DNA of 64,000 nt, from assembly GCA_039191605.1 (NCBI GenBank), contig JBCCXL010000020.1, positions 65,618 to 129,617 of the forward strand. Direction: 5' to 3'. Position numbers and translations under genes: made by a program. Below are positions 42,252-51,109 of this stretch, in pieces (the first letter of the stretch is position 1; every line of letters starts with the position of its first letter). Source of the stretch: JBCCXL01 sp039191605. GTDB taxonomy: Bacteria > Acidobacteriota > Thermoanaerobaculia > Multivoradales > JAHZIX01. The notes beneath the pieces are model-generated. The model did not search any database. It saw only the letters and a program-made list of their open reading frames with translations, and had not been told where the DNA came from.

Positions 42252-44957
42252 TCAGGAAGATTCCGCCGCGGGGCGGCGATAGGGACGATAGTCCAGACGC
42301 AGGTCGGCGTTGCCGAGAAAATCGATGAAGCGCTGGTAGTCGGATTCCTCTACCCCCAGTCGGCGAGCGACTCGGGTGTAGAAGCCGCCGGTCTCCTCGA
42401 GGGTGCGGGCGATCAGCGCGCGCACCGCCGCCCGGGCCAGCTTGCGCTCCTTGAAGGGGCGCCAAACCTGCTCCCAAAACCATCCCGGCGGGGGCGGCAG
42501 GGGACACACCAGCATCGACTCGAGAGGCATCGCCGGCGAGACACCGGAGCCCTGAGGAAAAGAAGCCGGGGGCAATACGGGGGGAGAGCTCGCAGGGAGA
42601 CGTTGACCTCCTACCGCCTCTCCTGGCGCCCCCGCGCCCGAGGCCGCCGCGGCGGCGCGCCATCCCCGCGCCGCCTCCCGCTCCGGCTCCAGCGCCTGCT
42701 CCACATCCAGCGCGGTGATCTGCCAGCGATCGCCGAAGAGCACCAGAGCCCGCAGCAGCACGCTCTCCAGCTGCCGCACGTTGCCGGGCCAGGCGTAGCG
42801 CTGCAGAACTTCTACCGCCGTCGGCTGCAGGCGCACCCGCTCTTCGCTTTCAAGCCGGGCCAAGATGTGGGCGGAGAGGGCGGGGATATCCCCCGGTCGC
42901 TCCCGCAGCGGGGGAATGCGCAGCACCAGAGCCGAGAGTCGGTAATAGAGATCTTCCCGGAAGCGGCCGGCGGCGACCTCCTGGCGCAGGTTGCGGTGGG
43001 TGGCGGCGAGCACCCGCACATCGCTGCGCAGGGTTTGGTTGCCGCCGAGGCGGATTAGCTCGCGGTGCCGGGAGCGACCCAAGACCCGCAGCAGCTTGAC
43101 CTGCACCGCCGGCGTGATGTCCCCCAGCTCATCGATCAGCAGGGTGCTCTGGTTCGCCGTCTCGAAGCAGCCTTTGCGCCGCTGCACCGCGCCGGTGAAG
43201 GCACCCCGCTCGTGGCCGAAGAGCTCCGACTGGATCAGGTTCGGATCGCCGCCGAGGGCGGCAAAGTTGGTGGCCACCAGCGGCCGGCCACGGCGGGGAG
43301 ACGCGTTGTGGATGGCGTGGGCCACCATCTCCTTTCCGGTGCCCGTCTCCCCGGAGATCAGCACGATGTCGTCCTCGCGATCCGAGATTCGCTCGATCAT
43401 ACGATAGACGGTGCCGAAGGGGCCCTCGGGATCCCCCACCAGGTTGCCGAAGTGGTATTGCAGCTGCGGCGCGTGCCCCTCGGGATGAAAGCCGAAGGCG
43501 CGGCGCTGGGTTTGTAGCGTGCGCCGCTCGCCCTGGGCCCGCAGATCGTCTAGCAGCCGCGCGTTGTCCACCGCCACCGCCACCTGATCGGCGAAGAGCT
43601 GGAAGCGGGGAATGTCCTCCTGCTGGAAGAAGCCGCGGGAACGGCTGGAGGCCAGGGCGACGCCGAAGGTCTCGCCCCGCAGGCGCAGGGGCACGGCGAT
43701 CTCCGAGAGCACCGAGGGGTCCGCCGGCAGATAGATGGGAGATTCTTCCGTCTCGTCGGCGACGAAGGCCTCCCCGGTGCGGGCGACGTGGGCGGCGATC
43801 GAGGCGCCGCCGCTCTCCAGCTCCCGCTCCGCCAGCGAGATGGACTGGGGCATCACGGCCCGCTCATAGCCCGAGGCCTCGGAGATCAGCAGGCGGCCGG
43901 TATCCGCATCGATCAACGCCAGCACGCCTGCGTCGGCCCCCAAAAAGCCCACCATTTCCTCCACCACGGTGCGCAAGACGTCCACCAAGGTGGTGGCTGA
44001 AGAGCGCAGCAGCCCCTGCAGGTAGATCAGCCCCGCCGCCGCCCGCCGCTTCGGGCGCACCCGATCCAGGGCCGTCGCCAGGCTTTGATTGAGCTGTCCG
44101 ACCACCGAATGCTGCGGCTCCGGCTGCTCCTCGCCACCGTAGATCAACAGCAGGGAACCGGCCCAACGCCCCTCCGTCTCCAGCGGCGAGGTCTCCACCC
44201 AGGCGGCCCCCAGGGAGCTCAGCAAGGGAGCGAAGAGCTGGCCTTCGGCAAAACCCAGCAGCGCCTCCGAGCTGAGGCTGCTGGCCTCCCCCTGCTCCAG
44301 CAGCGCCTCGAGATGAGAGCCCTGCCAGGGCAGCCGACGGCGCAGATATTCTTCCAGCAGCCCTTGGCCCTGGGAGCGCACCCGCAGCACCTCCAGCTCC
44401 CCGCCAGTGCGGGACAGCAGCGCCACCGCCGCTACCTGCGGCATCAGCTCCAAACAGGCCGCGGTATAGCCCCGGGCGAGCTCCGACTCCGCCACCCGCC
44501 GCAGCCGGGAGCCGAGTTTGGAGTCCTCCAGGTGAGTGCGGGCTCGATCCAGCGCCCGGGTCGCCTCCGCGCATAGCGCCTCGATGCGCCGGCGGCGGGT
44601 TCGGGAGAGGGGTGGCGCGCTGTCGTCGGAGAGCAGCAGCAGGCGACCGAAGGGCCGCTCCGCCGCCAGCACCACCGCCACCGCCTGATCCACCCTCAGG
44701 GGCTCCAGCAGCCAGCGAGGCAGGGTCTCCGGCCCAAACGACGGAGCCACCAGGGCGAGATAGCGCCCGGCGCCCTCAACCCCGCCCCCCGCTCGCCCGA
44801 CTCGCGCCACCTCCTCGTGGATCTGAGTGAGGGAATCCTCCAGCTGTAGGCTCGCCGTCCACCCCGGCGGCAGCTGCTCCTTCAGCGCGGCCATCAAGGC
44901 CTCCACCGTCCCTCGATCCGTGTCCGACAGCGCCAGCCGCCTTCCTTCACCGCTCAT
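42252..44957 (-). CDS. Sigma-54-dependent transcriptional activator with GAF-type sensor region
   Basis: 901 residues. The N-terminal ~480 residues include GAF-like domains (for example the stretch with TLVDVLRTVVEEMVGFLGAD and LADQVAVAVDNARLLDDLRA) that may sense a small molecule; no receiver domain is seen. The AAA+ domain at about 500-740 has Walker A GETGTGKE, the sigma-54 contact loop GAFTGA, Walker B LLIDELGD and sensor FREDLYYRLSALVLRIPPLRERPGDI. The C-terminus carries a helix-turn-helix-like segment, ALIARTLEETGGFYTRVARR, atypical of Fis but similarly placed. It should open sigma-54 promoters in response to its sensor signal; the target is unknown, but it abuts the putative ncRNA region. 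Confidence 0.92.
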   Translation of the reverse strand: MSGEGRRLALSDTDRGTVEALMAALKEQLPPGWTASLQLEDSLTQIHEEVARVGRAGGGVEGAGRYLALVAPSFGPETLPRWLLEPLRVDQAVAVVLAAERPFGRLLLLSDDSAPPLSRTRRRRIEALCAEATRALDRARTHLEDSKLGSRLRRVAESELARGYTAACLELMPQVAAVALLSRTGGELEVLRVRSQGQGLLEEYLRRRLPWQGSHLEALLEQGEASSLSSEALLGFAEGQLFAPLLSSLGAAWVETSPLETEGRWAGSLLLIYGGEEQPEPQHSVVGQLNQSLATALDRVRPKRRAAAGLIYLQGLLRSSATTLVDVLRTVVEEMVGFLGADAGVLALIDADTGRLLISEASGYERAVMPQSISLAERELESGGASIAAHVARTGEAFVADETEESPIYLPADPSVLSEIAVPLRLRGETFGVALASSRSRGFFQQEDIPRFQLFADQVAVAVDNARLLDDLRAQGERRTLQTQRRAFGFHPEGHAPQLQYHFGNLVGDPEGPFGTVYRMIERISDREDDIVLISGETGTGKEMVAHAIHNASPRRGRPLVATNFAALGGDPNLIQSELFGHERGAFTGAVQRRKGCFETANQSTLLIDELGDITPAVQVKLLRVLGRSRHRELIRLGGNQTLRSDVRVLAATHRNLRQEVAAGRFREDLYYRLSALVLRIPPLRERPGDIPALSAHILARLESEERVRLQPTAVEVLQRYAWPGNVRQLESVLLRALVLFGDRWQITALDVEQALEPEREAARGWRAAAAASGAGAPGEAVGGQRLPASSPPVLPPASFPQGSGVSPAMPLESMLVCPLPPPPGWFWEQVWRPFKERKLARAAVRALIARTLEETGGFYTRVARRLGVEESDYQRFIDFLGNADLRLDYRPYRRPAAESS

Positions 44958-45248
44958 GACGGAAGGCTATCGCATCCCCCTGCAGGTCGCGCCGCGGCAC
45001 ACTGCCGAAGACCGCCGTCGCAGCTCTCTGTCTAACGCTCTTTTGCCGCTGCAACGAGGCCCTTGATACCCTCGCTTCGATCTCTCCGCACCGTACCTTC
45101 CGTTTCTCCACGCCCACCTCCCTAGTCACAGCTGTCACCCAAGCGATAGCCACAGCCCCGCGATGGAATGCCTAGGCAGATAGCTTGAAGGTTGAGTCAG
45201 AGGCAGACGAAACGAAGGCAAAGAGTCAAAGCTTCAAAACCCCTAGCA
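44958..45248. other. 291-bp gap, divergent promoters
   Basis: Lies between the divergent sigma-54 activator and MerB-like genes. The plus-strand frame here (TTG at 45192) uses codons such as AGA, CTA and AAA that are rare in neighbouring genes. I see no RNA or hairpin. Confidence 0.5.
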
Positions 45249-46013
45249 ATGACGAATCAACGGCCCAAAACCCCATCGTCCCTAGCTGACCTCGGTAGCC
45301 TCCACCACCGCTTGATGCGGGCGGTGGTGGACTGCGCTCGAGCGCCGACGGTGGCGGAGCTGAGCCGCGATCTCGCGCTCCCAAAATCCGCGGTGCGCAG
45401 GCGTCTGCGGGATCTCCAATCGGAGCATGGCGTGGTGCTGCACCCCAAGAGCGACGAGGTGTGGATGCTGCACCCCTTTGCCCTCGCGCCAACCCATTTC
45501 TCCATCCACGGTCTCGATTCCGCTCCTGATTTCCACCCGGCAGACGAGCTCCAGAACACCTGGTTTACCACCTGTGCCTGGTGCTCCCTCGGCGCCGCCA
45601 CTTTGCTGGATCGAGACTGCGTGATCCGCACCCGCCTCGGCGCTCATGGAGAGATGGTGGAGGTACGCTGCATCGACGGACAGCTCCAGGGAGAGGATTT
45701 CCTGGTCCACTTCCCCATTCCCATGAGCGAGGCCTGGGACAACGTCGCCTTCACCTGCAGCACCATGCTGCTCTTCCGCCACCGGGCGGACGTCGAAGCG
45801 TGGTGCCATCACCATGGGCTACCCCTCGGTGACCTGCGCCGCCTGTCGCAATTCTGGCCCTTCGCCCAGGCCTGGTACGGCCGTCATCTAGATCCGCACT
45901 GGCGCAAGTGGACGCTGGACGAAGCCCGCCAGCTGTTCCGGCGATTCGGATTGGACGGCCCCATCTGGCAGCTGCCGGAAGATTCCCCCGACGCGGCAAC
46001 CCAGCGTTTCTAG
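45249..46013 (+). CDS. MerB (organomercurial lyase)-like protein
   Basis: 254 residues from ATG 45249; the TTG at 45192 would add 19 residues in unusual codons. Residues ~15-65 form a winged helix (PTVAELSRDLALPKSAVRRR), as in MerB. The catalytic part has TTCAWCSLGAATLL with Cys109 and Cys112, and AFTCSTMLLF with Cys170. MerB uses Cys96, Asp99 and Cys159; here Asp99 is replaced by Cys, giving C-x-x-C. MerB cleaves carbon-mercury bonds. No merA, merR or mercury transporter is near, so the function may differ. Confidence 0.75.
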   Translation: MTNQRPKTPSSLADLGSLHHRLMRAVVDCARAPTVAELSRDLALPKSAVRRRLRDLQSEHGVVLHPKSDEVWMLHPFALAPTHFSIHGLDSAPDFHPADELQNTWFTTCAWCSLGAATLLDRDCVIRTRLGAHGEMVEVRCIDGQLQGEDFLVHFPIPMSEAWDNVAFTCSTMLLFRHRADVEAWCHHHGLPLGDLRRLSQFWPFAQAWYGRHLDPHWRKWTLDEARQLFRRFGLDGPIWQLPEDSPDAATQRF

Positions 46014-46020
46014 CTAGCTA

Positions 46021-46085
46021 GCACTTCTAGAGGGCACTTCTAGAGGGCACTTCTAGAGGGCAATCCTAGAGAGCACTTCTAGAAT
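46021..46085. repeat. 13-bp tandem repeat x5 after the MerB-like gene
   Basis: Units GCACTTCTAGAGG (three exact), GCAATCCTAGAGA and GCACTTCTAGAAT start 7 bp after the stop codon. The stop region CTAGCTAGCTAGC is itself a 4-bp repeat. Confidence 0.95.
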
Positions 46086-46231
46086 GGCGGCTAAGATGGC
46101 GGGCCTGAGACTCAACGATCCCTCGATCTGAAATAGACCTCGATCCGTTCCTAGGCCACCCTAATCCCTGAAAGCCATCACCCCATGTCGCGCTCCCTCG
46201 ACCAACGCCGGAAGGTGAAGAGGACCCCCCG

Positions 46232-46954
46232 ATGAGCCTACGACTTCGCCCTTCGCCCGGGACTCCCCACAGCCCCGCCACCGCCTTGGCGCCTCCCTCC
46301 TCATTAGGGCGAGCCACCACCGCGCTCGCTCTAGCCCTCGCTCTGGCCCTCGCTCTGGCCCTCAGCCTGCTGGGCTGCGCCGAGGCCGCCCTCTTCACCC
46401 AGGAGGACGGTCTCGACGGACGCTGGAGCGGCAGCGCGGCGGATGGCCGCGACGTCGACTTCACGGTGCTCACCGAGGGTTATGTGAGCTACGGCATCGG
46501 CCGCTGGAATCGCCTCGGCACCGCCTTTGCCGCCCTCGGCCCGTGGCGGGGGCCGGCGCTGCTGGCGGTCGGTCAAGAGGCCCCGCGGGTGGCGGATCTC
46601 GCCTTCGGCGCCGCTGGCCTGCGCCTCGACACCGCCGACGGGCCGTGGAAGCTGACCCCGGCCACCGGCAGCGGCCCGGCCGCCAGCGGCCCCTGGAGCG
46701 GCCACTACCGAGGCGAAGGGCTGGAGATCACCCTCGCCCAGGGCGGCGCCACCTCCCCGAGCGCCGGCGGCGGCTTTGCCGCCGGCCAGAGCGTCGCCGT
46801 CGCCTGTAGCGCGCCGCTGGCGGGCAGCGCCCGCTGCACGCTGCTGTGGCCTGACGGCAGCCGCGCCCGGGCCAGCGCCCGCCGCGACGGCGATGGCCTG
46901 GTGCTCGAAGGCTTCGGCCCCCCTCGCACGCTGCGTCGGGAGGGCTCTCGATGA
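46232..46954 (+). CDS. Exported lipoprotein, first gene of a coupled operon
   Basis: 240 residues. The signal peptide core is ALALALALALALSLLG with lipobox LLGC; it is encoded by a 12-bp repeat (46325-46360), so core length could vary by slippage. The mature protein has WSGSAADGRDVDF, WKLTPATGSGPAASGPWSGH and GQSVAVACSAPLAG, a beta-rich sequence I do not recognise, with one Cys pair that could form a disulfide. It overlaps the next gene by ATGA, so translation of the two is coupled. Confidence 0.8.
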   Translation: MSLRLRPSPGTPHSPATALAPPSSLGRATTALALALALALALALSLLGCAEAALFTQEDGLDGRWSGSAADGRDVDFTVLTEGYVSYGIGRWNRLGTAFAALGPWRGPALLAVGQEAPRVADLAFGAAGLRLDTADGPWKLTPATGSGPAASGPWSGHYRGEGLEITLAQGGATSPSAGGGFAAGQSVAVACSAPLAGSARCTLLWPDGSRARASARRDGDGLVLEGFGPPRTLRREGSR

Positions 46955-48183
46955 AGCCTCAGCGCACCACCCCCTCCGCCCCCTGGACTTTCGCCCTCCT
47001 CACCATCGTCATCTTCGCCTCGAGCACCGGCTGCCTGCTCGACCGCTCCGGCCTCGCCCCCGGTCCCCTCGCGCCGCAGCTGATCAATGGCTGCTTCGAG
47101 CTGTGGGACGAGGATGCCCGCACCGGCGCCGCGATCTTTGAATCCGCCAGTGAAGTCGTCACCGCCGGCCGCGGCCGTGGGGTCATTCCGGACCTGGTGG
47201 TGACTCAAACTCCCTGGACCTTCGCCCAGACCGACCGCGTCACCACCGCTGGAGACATCATCAGCCTCTCCCTCACCGGCAGCGGCCTGGATCCCGAAAA
47301 CCCGGTGCAGGCGCGCATCCTGGACACCGGCTTCCTGCGCCTCAGCAGCACCGGCTATAGCGTGGAACTGCCCCCCTGCCAGGATCTGGTGGCCCTCTTC
47401 GATCGCGACCGCGGCCTGCTCACCTTCTGGCGCGCCCACTTCGAAACTCCCGGGGAAGCCAGCCTACCCTTCGACGCCTTCGGCTCCGACCTGCTGCCGC
47501 TGGCCGGCGACTGGGACGGCGACGGCGACGACCAGCCGGGAATCTACGTTCCGGGCTCTCGGGTCTTCTTCCTGCCCTTCGGCGAGAACCGCCTCACCAT
47601 CAACGCCCCGGATCTCCCCGTCGGCGAGACCCTGCTTCCCATCGCCGGCGACTGGGACGGCGACGGCCGCGATTCCCCCGGCCTCTACGCCGCCGAATCC
47701 GCTCTCTTCGTGCTGCTGGACGAGGGCGGCAATCAGGTGGCGGCCTTCAATCAGGGCCGCTTTGACCCCGCCGCCCCCCTGGGGCTGTGGCCCATCGCCG
47801 GCAATTGGCGAGGAGACGCCAGCGGCATCGACACCGTGGGGCTCTACAACCGCAGTGCCCGCCGGGTGAGGCTCTTCGACCGCAATGACGCCGCCGCCAC
47901 CGCCACCGCCTGCACCTTCGATACCGCGCCGGAATCCGTCGTCCAGGGCCTCTTGCCTACCGCCGGGCGCTTCAGCGGAGCCTCCCAAGATCGAGTGATG
48001 CTCTACGGCCCGGGGCTCGAGGGCGGCCCGCCGGGCAATTCCCTCACCCTGGTGGAGGTCCCCCCGGACCCCGCCGGCTGCGCCGTGGTGGACCGCATCA
48101 CCCTCGGCCCGACGCCGCTGGACTCAGGACTGATCCCCGTTGCCGGTAACTGGTCCGGCACGCTGACCGGAGACGGCCCATGA
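46951..48183 (+). CDS. Exported FG-GAP/VCBS-repeat-like lipoprotein
   Basis: 410 residues, second gene of the coupled operon (ATGA overlaps at both ends). The signal with lipobox STGC is followed by an N-terminal beta-rich region. Three repeats of a calcium-binding-like loop come next: AGDWDGDGDDQPGIYVPGS, AGDWDGDGRDSPGLYAAES and AGNWRGDASGIDTVGLYNRS, plus a weaker fourth near the end (VAGNWSGTLTGD). These DxDxDG-type loops occur in FG-GAP/VCBS propellers that bind Ca2+ and mediate adhesion or protein contacts. Only the first two loops keep all Asp positions. Confidence 0.85.
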   Translation: MKPQRTTPSAPWTFALLTIVIFASSTGCLLDRSGLAPGPLAPQLINGCFELWDEDARTGAAIFESASEVVTAGRGRGVIPDLVVTQTPWTFAQTDRVTTAGDIISLSLTGSGLDPENPVQARILDTGFLRLSSTGYSVELPPCQDLVALFDRDRGLLTFWRAHFETPGEASLPFDAFGSDLLPLAGDWDGDGDDQPGIYVPGSRVFFLPFGENRLTINAPDLPVGETLLPIAGDWDGDGRDSPGLYAAESALFVLLDEGGNQVAAFNQGRFDPAAPLGLWPIAGNWRGDASGIDTVGLYNRSARRVRLFDRNDAAATATACTFDTAPESVVQGLLPTAGRFSGASQDRVMLYGPGLEGGPPGNSLTLVEVPPDPAGCAVVDRITLGPTPLDSGLIPVAGNWSGTLTGDGP

Positions 48184-48269
48184 CTGCTCAGCCCATGAAT
48201 GCCCACCCCGTGACTGTTCAGCCCATGACTGGCCACCCCATGACTGGCCACCCCATGACTGGCCACCCC
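48180..48269 (+). repeat. 15-bp tandem repeat x6 containing the start codon
   Basis: Six consecutive 15-bp units begin exactly at ATG 48180. The last three are exact copies of ATGACTGGCCACCCC; the first three are variants (one starts with GTG). Each unit starts with an in-frame ATG or GTG, so the gene has up to six possible starts. Confidence 0.95.
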
Positions 48270-49694
48270 ACGCCCCGCCGCGAAGAGCTCCACTCCCGTC
48301 CTCCCTTCGCCCTCGTCGCTAGGTTTCTTCCCGGGGGGCTGCTTCCCGGCGGCCTGCTGCTCGGGGGGCTGCTGCTCGCCCTGCTGCTGCCTGCTGAGCC
48401 CCTCGCCGCCGCCGAGGACCCCCGCTTCTTCGGCGAATTCTGCGGAGAGCACGTGGAGCGCTACCGCATCACCGTCAGCTTTCTGGGGATCCCCGTTTCC
48501 CGCCGCACCGAGACCCAGCGCTTCGAGGTCAAGACCCGCCTCAGCACCGTCGACCGCGGCGTGTCTGGCACGCTGGTGGCCGGCAGCGGCACCGCGGTGG
48601 CCCGCGGCGGCCGCGCCGACGGCTCGGTGGTGCCCTTCACCCTCAACGGCACCAGCCGGGTTCAGGGCGTATTGGAGGGCTTCATCCAGAGCGAGGAGCT
48701 GGGACGCACCACCGGCACCGCGATCCTCGACTCCAGCGGATCCCGGGTGACGGTGAGCGGCCTTGGCCGGCGCCTAAATCTTTCCCGCGAGGCCTGCGGC
48801 GACAACAGCCCACCGCGGGTGCGAATTCTCTCCCCGGCGCCGTGGACGGTGCCCTGGGGCGAAGATCTGCGCCTCGAAGCCGCGGTGGAGGATGCCGAAG
48901 ACGGCACCATACCCTCCGGCCGGGTGCGCTGGACCTCCAGCCTCGACGGCAGCCTCGGCAGCGGCTACGCCTTCGACGCCCGCTTCTTGAGCCGAGGCGA
49001 GCACGTGCTCACCGCCACCGCCGCCGACTCCCGGGGCGCCCTGGGCAAAGCCACAGTGCGGATCACCATCGACAACAACCGCCCCAACACTCCGGTGATC
49101 CTCGCTCCCGCCGGCCGCACCGAGGTCCTCGCCGGCAGCACCATCCTGCTGCGGGGCCGAGCCAGCGATCGCGAGAGCGGTCAGCTGCGCGGCGACCAAT
49201 TGCAGTGGAAGTCCTCCATCGACGGCATCCTCGGCACTGGGGAGCTGCTCTCGACGCCCTTGAGCCTCGGCCGCCACCTCATCACCCTCACCGCCTTCGA
49301 CACTGAAGAGGCCTTCACCCGCGCCACCGTGCAGGTGCACGTGCGGGAGATCGCCGACGGGGAAAACCGGCCACCGACGGTGGCGATCCTCTCTCCCCGG
49401 GACTTCACCGGCGTCTCCGACACCGACTGTCTGGTGTTCCTCGCCGAGGCCCAGGATGCGGAGGACGCCAGCTTCTCCGCCAGCGCCTTCCGCTGGACCG
49501 ATACCTACTTCGACGGCACCCGGGACGTCACCCGCACGCTGCCGGGGATCGGCCCGCGCATCGAAGTCTGCGGCCTGCCCACCTCCGGACGCGACACCGT
49601 CCACCGCATCGCCGTGGAGGTCACCGATTCCGCCGGAACCGCCTCGACGCCGGACGGGGTGCGCATCTACGTCATCCCCGGTGGATTGATTTGA
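48180..49694 (+). CDS. Exported Ig-like (PKD/cadherin-type) repeat protein
   Basis: 504 residues, third gene of the coupled operon. The N-terminus is a repeat-encoded stretch (MTGHP units) followed by a hydrophobic signal with Gly-Leu repeats, PGGLLPGGLLLGGLLLALLL. The mature part has a Cys-containing N-domain (FFGEFCGEHVERYRI...REACGDNSPPRVRILSPAP) and then three Ig-like units: VRWTSSLDGSLGSGYAF, LQWKSSIDGILGTGELL and FRWTDTYFDGTRDVT, each ended by strand residues such as HVLTATAADSRG, HLITLTAFDTEE and RIAVEVTDSAGT. A surface or periplasmic binding role is inferred. It is likely co-translated with 46951-48183. Confidence 0.85.
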   Translation: MTAQPMNAHPVTVQPMTGHPMTGHPMTGHPTPRREELHSRPPFALVARFLPGGLLPGGLLLGGLLLALLLPAEPLAAAEDPRFFGEFCGEHVERYRITVSFLGIPVSRRTETQRFEVKTRLSTVDRGVSGTLVAGSGTAVARGGRADGSVVPFTLNGTSRVQGVLEGFIQSEELGRTTGTAILDSSGSRVTVSGLGRRLNLSREACGDNSPPRVRILSPAPWTVPWGEDLRLEAAVEDAEDGTIPSGRVRWTSSLDGSLGSGYAFDARFLSRGEHVLTATAADSRGALGKATVRITIDNNRPNTPVILAPAGRTEVLAGSTILLRGRASDRESGQLRGDQLQWKSSIDGILGTGELLSTPLSLGRHLITLTAFDTEEAFTRATVQVHVREIADGENRPPTVAILSPRDFTGVSDTDCLVFLAEAQDAEDASFSASAFRWTDTYFDGTRDVTRTLPGIGPRIEVCGLPTSGRDTVHRIAVEVTDSAGTASTPDGVRIYVIPGGLI

Positions 49695-49724
49695 GGCCCC
49701 AGAAGAAAAAGGCCCATAGAGAAA

Positions 49725-49751
49725 GCCCGCGGCGAGGACATCGCCGCGGGC
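49725..49751 (-). terminator. Terminator of the DUF2911 gene
   Basis: A perfect 11-bp stem (GCCCGCGGCGA / TCGCCGCGGGC, loop of 5 nt). On the minus strand TTTCTCT follows and TTTTTC further on. It may also stop the convergent three-gene operon. Confidence 0.75.
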
Positions 49752-49855
49752 CGAAGGGATCTCCCTCGAGGGCCACAAGCCCTCACGGGAATTCATTGAG
49801 GAGGGCTTCGCTGCCGCGGAGCCCCTCTTAGCTTAGCTCAAAGTCTCGAGTCGAC

Positions 49856-50926
49856 TCAGATGGACTGGCCGTTGGTGACCTGAACCAGCAGGCCCTGGAC
49901 GGCGGAGCGGTTGTTGTCCGGCACGTCTTCCAGCGCCTTCTCCAGGTGCTCCTTGGCGACGTCCAGCTTGCCCTCGGCGGAGGCCACTCGGGCCAGGCCC
50001 ACCGGAACGATCCAGGCGTCCGGGTTCAGCTGGGCGTTCTTCTGCGCCACCTCAGCGGCACGCTCCACCTCACCGCGGCCCAGCAGCTGCTGGCCGAGGA
50101 AGTAGAGCTGGCCAGCGGTGGCCTTGGGGAAGGCCTGAGCCCACACCTCGTTGGCACCCTCGCTGTCGCCGGACTTCTCCAGCAGCTGGGCCTTGGTGGA
50201 AAGGTTCTGCCAGCGCTCCTCGGTCTGGATCGACTGCTCGACGAACTCCAGGCCCTTAGCGACCTCCAGGTCGTTGTTCAGCACGTACTGCGCCGCCTGG
50301 TTCCAGCCGCGCCAGAAGAAGGCGTCCACACCCTTGAGCTCACTCTCGAAGCTCGCCAGAGCGAGGGCATGGGTGTCCGCCCCGATGGTCACCGGCACCG
50401 CCAGCTCCGCCCAGTGCAGGACGACGTCGACGGACTCGTTGTTGACGTCGGCGAAAGCGACGGTGAAGTTCTCGGCGTGGGGAGCGGCCGCAGGGGTCAC
50501 GGTGACCCGCAGGGCGTCGTTGGCCTCGTCGTAGGAGTAGCTGCCCCAGGCGTCGGAGTCGTTGGAGAAAATCACCTGCCAGCTGTCCTCACCAGGAATG
50601 GTGTGCAGGCCGTAGGTGCCCGCCGCCAGCGCCTTGCCCTCCACCGTCACGTCGGTGGAGAAAGTGATGGTGGTGTTCTCGTCGGCGCCGGTGCGCCACA
50701 CCTGGTCGTAGGGCACCAGACCGCCCCAGATGGTCCGCTCGTTGACGGCGGGACGGCTGTAGGTCACCTCGACGTCGGTGACGCCGAAGGTCTGTCCGGC
50801 CCAGGCCACGGGGCTGGTGCGGGGCTGCTTCAGACCCGGGAATTGAAGGTCCGGCTGCGCCATCAGAGGGGTAGCCAGAGCGATGCCCAACATCGCCACC
50901 ACGGCGATCGTCAAAATCTTACGCAT
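49856..50926 (-). CDS. DUF2911 protein with TPR-like tail, exported
   Basis: 356 residues from ATG 50926 with GAGGAGA upstream; the frame extends to 50983 without such a site. A signal peptide (ILTIAVVAMLGIALATPLMA) is followed by DUF2911: VEVTYSRPAVNERTIWGGLV, VWRTGADENTTITFSTDV, AGTYGLHTIPGEDSWQVIFS and VVLHWAELAVPVTI. A C-terminal helical part resembles tetratricopeptide repeats (LDVAKEHLEKALEDVPDNNR). DUF2911 proteins are periplasmic, common in Acidobacteriota and Bacteroidota, and of unknown function. Confidence 0.93.
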   Translation of the reverse strand: MRKILTIAVVAMLGIALATPLMAQPDLQFPGLKQPRTSPVAWAGQTFGVTDVEVTYSRPAVNERTIWGGLVPYDQVWRTGADENTTITFSTDVTVEGKALAAGTYGLHTIPGEDSWQVIFSNDSDAWGSYSYDEANDALRVTVTPAAAPHAENFTVAFADVNNESVDVVLHWAELAVPVTIGADTHALALASFESELKGVDAFFWRGWNQAAQYVLNNDLEVAKGLEFVEQSIQTEERWQNLSTKAQLLEKSGDSEGANEVWAQAFPKATAGQLYFLGQQLLGRGEVERAAEVAQKNAQLNPDAWIVPVGLARVASAEGKLDVAKEHLEKALEDVPDNNRSAVQGLLVQVTNGQSI

Positions 50927-51109
50927 GAATGAGTGTCTCCTCATCGTTCTCTCAAAAGTCGGGGAACTTCCCCGGCGGTCCAACGTTTCTACGCAAAGGC
51001 GACGAGGGGGTTGCAGCCCCCCTCGATCGCCTGGAAATTTCTAATCAGCCCACCCAAGGCGAGCCAGGGCCTCTCATCGAGGCCCCTCCTGCTCTTCGAA
51101 CGATTCCCT

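Noticed and set aside
41802..43058. 418-codon plus-strand frame across the putative ncRNA
   Set aside because: It runs through the T8 terminator and antisense through the sigma-54 activator C-terminus with no domain or ribosome site.
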